Positions 7,035-8,611 of a stretch of DNA of 8,611 bases are shown one piece after another; position 1 is the stretch's first letter, and the number at the start of each line of letters is the position of its first letter. This stretch comes from Dysgonamonadaceae bacterium. GTDB taxonomy: Bacteria > Bacteroidota > Bacteroidia > Bacteroidales > Azobacteroidaceae. The notes under the pieces were generated by a model, which worked only from the letters and a program-made list of their open reading frames with translations, was not told the origin of the DNA and made no database searches. Where the stretch lies: the NCBI GenBank assembly GCA_031282925.1, contig JAITCT010000207.1, forward strand, positions 1 to 8,611. The letters are read 5' to 3'. The position numbers and the translations under genes are program-made.

Positions 7035-8047
7035 ATGAAAATCAAGAAATTGACATTGACAGAATCAGATCGAAACGATCTAACCTTTGGTTTTCGGAAC
7101 GGGGAAAGCCACTGTTTGCGCATGCGTTGCCGTGCCGTTTTGCTCAAATCGGAAGGTTTGAGTTCTGTGCGAGTGGGGGAACAAACCGAAATGACCGCCC
7201 AAAGTGTCAACGGTTGGTTGAAACGCTTCGAAGCCGAAGGGATCAAAGGGTTGCAGACCCGCCCAGGGCAAGGAGGCAAGCCCATAATGGACTGTTCAGA
7301 CGGGGAAGCGGTTGGCAAAGCTATCGAATCAGACCGGCAAAGTGTTCGCCTGGCCAGGGAGGCATGGCAGAATTCTTCCGGAAAAGAGGCGAGCGATTTG
7401 ACATTTCGACGTTTTTTATCCGCCTTGGCGCAAGATACAGACGTATAAGAAAACGTCCAGGGGGTGTACCCTCGCCGCAGCTCTATGCATACAAGAGCGA
7501 GAAGCTGCAAGAACTTGAAGCACTTTATGCCAGGGGAGAAATCAATCTCTTTTACGGCGATGAATCGCATGTTTGTACCGAAGGCTACGTTCCATACGGA
7601 TGGCGATTCCCCGGAGAGGATGTGTACATACCATCGGAAAGAGCAAAAAGGCTTAATATCTTTGGAATGATTGACCGCGATAATCACTTCGAAGGTTTCT
7701 GTACAAGTGAGGCTATTGATGCCCAAAAGGTTGTCGACTTCCTCGAACAGTATTCCTTTAGAATCAACAAAAAGACATTTGTTGTGTTTGACAATGCCGG
7801 CGTACACAGAAATACAAAGATTAGAGAGATGCGTCCTGTTTGGGAAAAGCGGGGACTCTTTCTTTTCTACATTCCTCCTTATTTTCCTCACCTGAATATT
7901 GCTGAAACCCTTTGGCGAGTCATGAAAGGAAAACGGATCAGACCGCAGGATTACTCCTGCGCTGAGACGCTCTTCTATGCTACTAACAGGGCATTGGCCG
8001 GAATCGGGAAAGATTTGAGAATTAACTATGCACATTATGCTGCTTAA
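7035..8047 (+). CDS. IS630-family transposase, made from two frames by a -1 shift
   Basis: The first frame starts at ATG 7035 and ends at TAA 7446-7448 (137 residues). It carries the N-terminal helix-turn-helix DNA-binding part (SVRVGEQTEMTAQSVNGWLKR, then GLQTRPGQGGKP). The second is open in the -1 frame to TAA 8045-8047 and carries the DDE catalytic core. At 7412-7418 the sequence is T TTT TTA, with TTT and TTA as codons of the first frame, the classic X XXY YYZ slippery arrangement. A -1 slip there gives FRRFLIRLGARYRRIRKRP, a normal IS630 join, and a 337-residue product of typical length. Catalytic residues in the fused protein are D176 (FYGDES), D253 (VVFDNAGVH) and E291 (HLNIAETLW). All three are present, so the transposase looks functional if the shift occurs. 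A simple one-base loss in the T-run is the alternative. Confidence 0.88.
7412..7418 (+). promoter_or_regulatory. Probable -1 programmed frameshift heptamer T TTT TTA
   Basis: The heptamer is in the correct phase for the upstream frame and lies 27 bases before its stop codon. After slippage the next codon is ATC at 7418-7420 and the family-conserved sequence continues without a gap. A downstream stimulatory hairpin was not established by eye. Confidence 0.6.
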
Positions 8048-8062
8048 TTATGAAAAGCTACT
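8045..8062 (-). repeat. IS630 right terminal inverted repeat
   Basis: On the minus strand it reads AGTAGCTTTTCATAATTA. The three mismatches with the left end are in the outer half; the inner ten bases TTCATAATTA are identical. Its inner end is the TAA stop of the transposase, and TA follows at 8063-8064. Confidence 0.8.
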
Positions 8063-8064
8063 TA

Positions 8065-8093
8065 TAGATATATTATCTTAGCAGCAAAAACGA
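8065..8093. other. Short spacer between the IS630 element and the IS1-family gene
   Basis: Twenty-nine AT-rich bases. They could be the left end of the IS1-family element, a remnant of DNA downstream of rhaB, or both. I cannot recognise an IS1-type terminal repeat in it. Confidence 0.3.
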
Positions 8094-8611
8094 ATGAATT
8101 GTCCAGGATACGGCAGTATAAATTACTGCAAAGATGGTGTAATAAAAGGTCGCCAAAGATACAAATGTAAGGATTGCGGCTACCATTATACGGCAGGGCA
8201 AAAGTCCGGTGTAAAGTCAGGGGAAACCCGTCGCCTGGCCTTTGAAATGTATTTGGAAGGATTGGCTTCAGATCCACAGGTCGTATTTTGCAAATAAGTT
8301 ACGGCACGGTTTTTCAACGGGTTAAGAATTGGGGTAAAAATACGGAATTGCCCGGCAGGAATGGCGGTGTATCCATTGTAGAATTGGATGAAATGCATAC
8401 TTGTGCAGGTAAAAAAAAAACTGCAGATGGATATGGATTGCTGTTGACAGATATGGAAAAAGGCATCTCTCTTTTGTCGGTGGGGATCGGTCAACAAAAA
8501 CGGGATTACCATTGCGGGATAAAATCAAAGAATTGATTGTAAGATATTTTGCTTCTGATTACTGGAAAAGTTATGAAGAATTTATTCCATCGGATAAACA
8601 TCTTCAAACAA
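8094..8611 (+). pseudogene. IS1-family transposase, frameshifted and cut by the window edge
   Basis: Three frames together read as one IS1-family transposase. Frame one (8094 to about 8264) holds the zinc-finger start MNCPGYGS and GRQRYKCKDCGYHYT. Frame two (about 8264-8484) holds the helix-turn-helix region GFRSTGRILQISYGTVFQRVKNWG, then VELDEMHT with the first catalytic Asp and KKTADGYGLLLTDMEKGISLLSVG. Frame three (about 8485-8611) holds DRSTKTGLPLRDKIKEL and SDYWKSYEEFIPSDKHLQT. Each transition is -1 and falls at a G-run (GG at 8264-8265 and GGGG at 8482-8485), as if one G were lost each time. The first finger has C-P-G-Y where C-P-x-C is usual, so a zinc ligand is missing. No slippery heptamer is in phase at either break. 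The 3' end is off the window. It is probably inactive. Confidence 0.8.

Larger units (their letters stand above)
6963..8062 (+). mobile_element. Complete IS630-family insertion sequence, 1100 bp
   Basis: The element is bounded by 18-bp imperfect terminal inverted repeats: AGTAAGTGTTCATAATTA at the left, and AGTAGCTTTTCATAATTA at the right when read on the minus strand, matching at 15 of 18 positions. It is flanked by TA at 6961-6962 and at 8063-8064, as expected because this family (related to Tc1/mariner) inserts at TA and duplicates it. It carries one transposase in two frames. The right repeat overlaps the transposase stop codon, so the element is very compact. The left repeat begins inside the rhaB stop codon. 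Confidence 0.85.

Noticed and set aside
6968..7411. The long plus-strand frame from 6968 as a single 359-residue protein
   Set aside because: Only its part after about 7412 is transposase. The upstream part is out of frame with the helix-turn-helix region encoded from 7035 and is low in hydrophobic order.
6983..8035. A 350-codon open frame on the minus strand across the IS630 element
   Set aside because: It is the antisense of the transposase. The plus-strand frames hold the D-D-E motifs and helix-turn-helix, while the minus-strand translation is Cys/Ser/Phe-rich and resembles nothing.
8411..8420. A10 tract in the IS1-family gene as a programmed frameshift site
   Set aside because: IS1 is known for A-rich slippage, but here the conserved sequence (HTCAGKKKTADGYGLLL) continues in the same frame across the tract, so no shift is needed at this place.
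1..8611. CRISPR arrays, tRNA or rRNA genes, defence or toxin-antitoxin systems
   Set aside because: No regularly spaced repeats, no tRNA cloverleaf and no recognisable defence or toxin genes were seen on either strand.

Overview
The window looks like a Bacteroidota (probably Bacteroidales) genome. The evidence is a Bacteroidetes-type tyrosine recombinase, AT-rich start regions without clear Shine-Dalgarno sequences, a TAnnTTTG-type promoter box, secreted pectin-degrading enzymes of the kind found in polysaccharide utilisation loci, and transposases of Bacteroidetes-like IS630 and IS1 groups. The genus cannot be told from this sequence.

Layout, left to right. (1) Positions 1 to about 1262 are the right-hand end of an integrated mobile element. 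A tyrosine recombinase gene reads leftward off the window edge, behind about 250 bp of non-coding DNA with two clear inverted repeats. (2) The element is joined directly to the 3' part of a GH51 alpha-L-arabinofuranosidase gene. The break falls just after the place where family members carry the catalytic nucleophile motif, so the visible fragment cannot be active. (3) A co-directional cluster follows: a secreted six-hairpin glycosidase-like protein (its signal peptide is one frame away from its body), a secreted GH28 pectin hydrolase, and rhamnulokinase (rhaB), with gaps of 26 and 7 bp. (4) A complete IS630-family element sits at a TA dinucleotide exactly at the end of rhaB; its first base completes the rhaB stop codon. 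Its transposase is split in two frames joined by an in-phase T TTT TTA heptamer. (5) The right edge holds the 5' part of a decayed IS1-family transposase.

Inferred biology: the sugar genes fit breakdown of rhamnogalacturonan I. GH51 would trim arabinan side chains, GH28 and the six-hairpin protein would act on the backbone or its oligosaccharides outside the cytoplasm, and RhaB would feed released L-rhamnose, after isomerisation to L-rhamnulose, into central metabolism. Mobile DNA has damaged both ends of this cluster: an integrative element in the GH51 gene on the left, and IS630 plus IS1 where further rhamnose genes might have been on the right.

Four reading-frame breaks are visible (six-hairpin gene, IS630, two in IS1). 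All are -1 in direction and at or near short homopolymers. The IS630 one has good features of programmed frameshifting. The others are better explained by mutation or by base-calling errors. I found no convincing new multi-gene system; the best leads are the position of the element in GH51, the frameshifts, and the IS630 placement on the rhaB stop codon.
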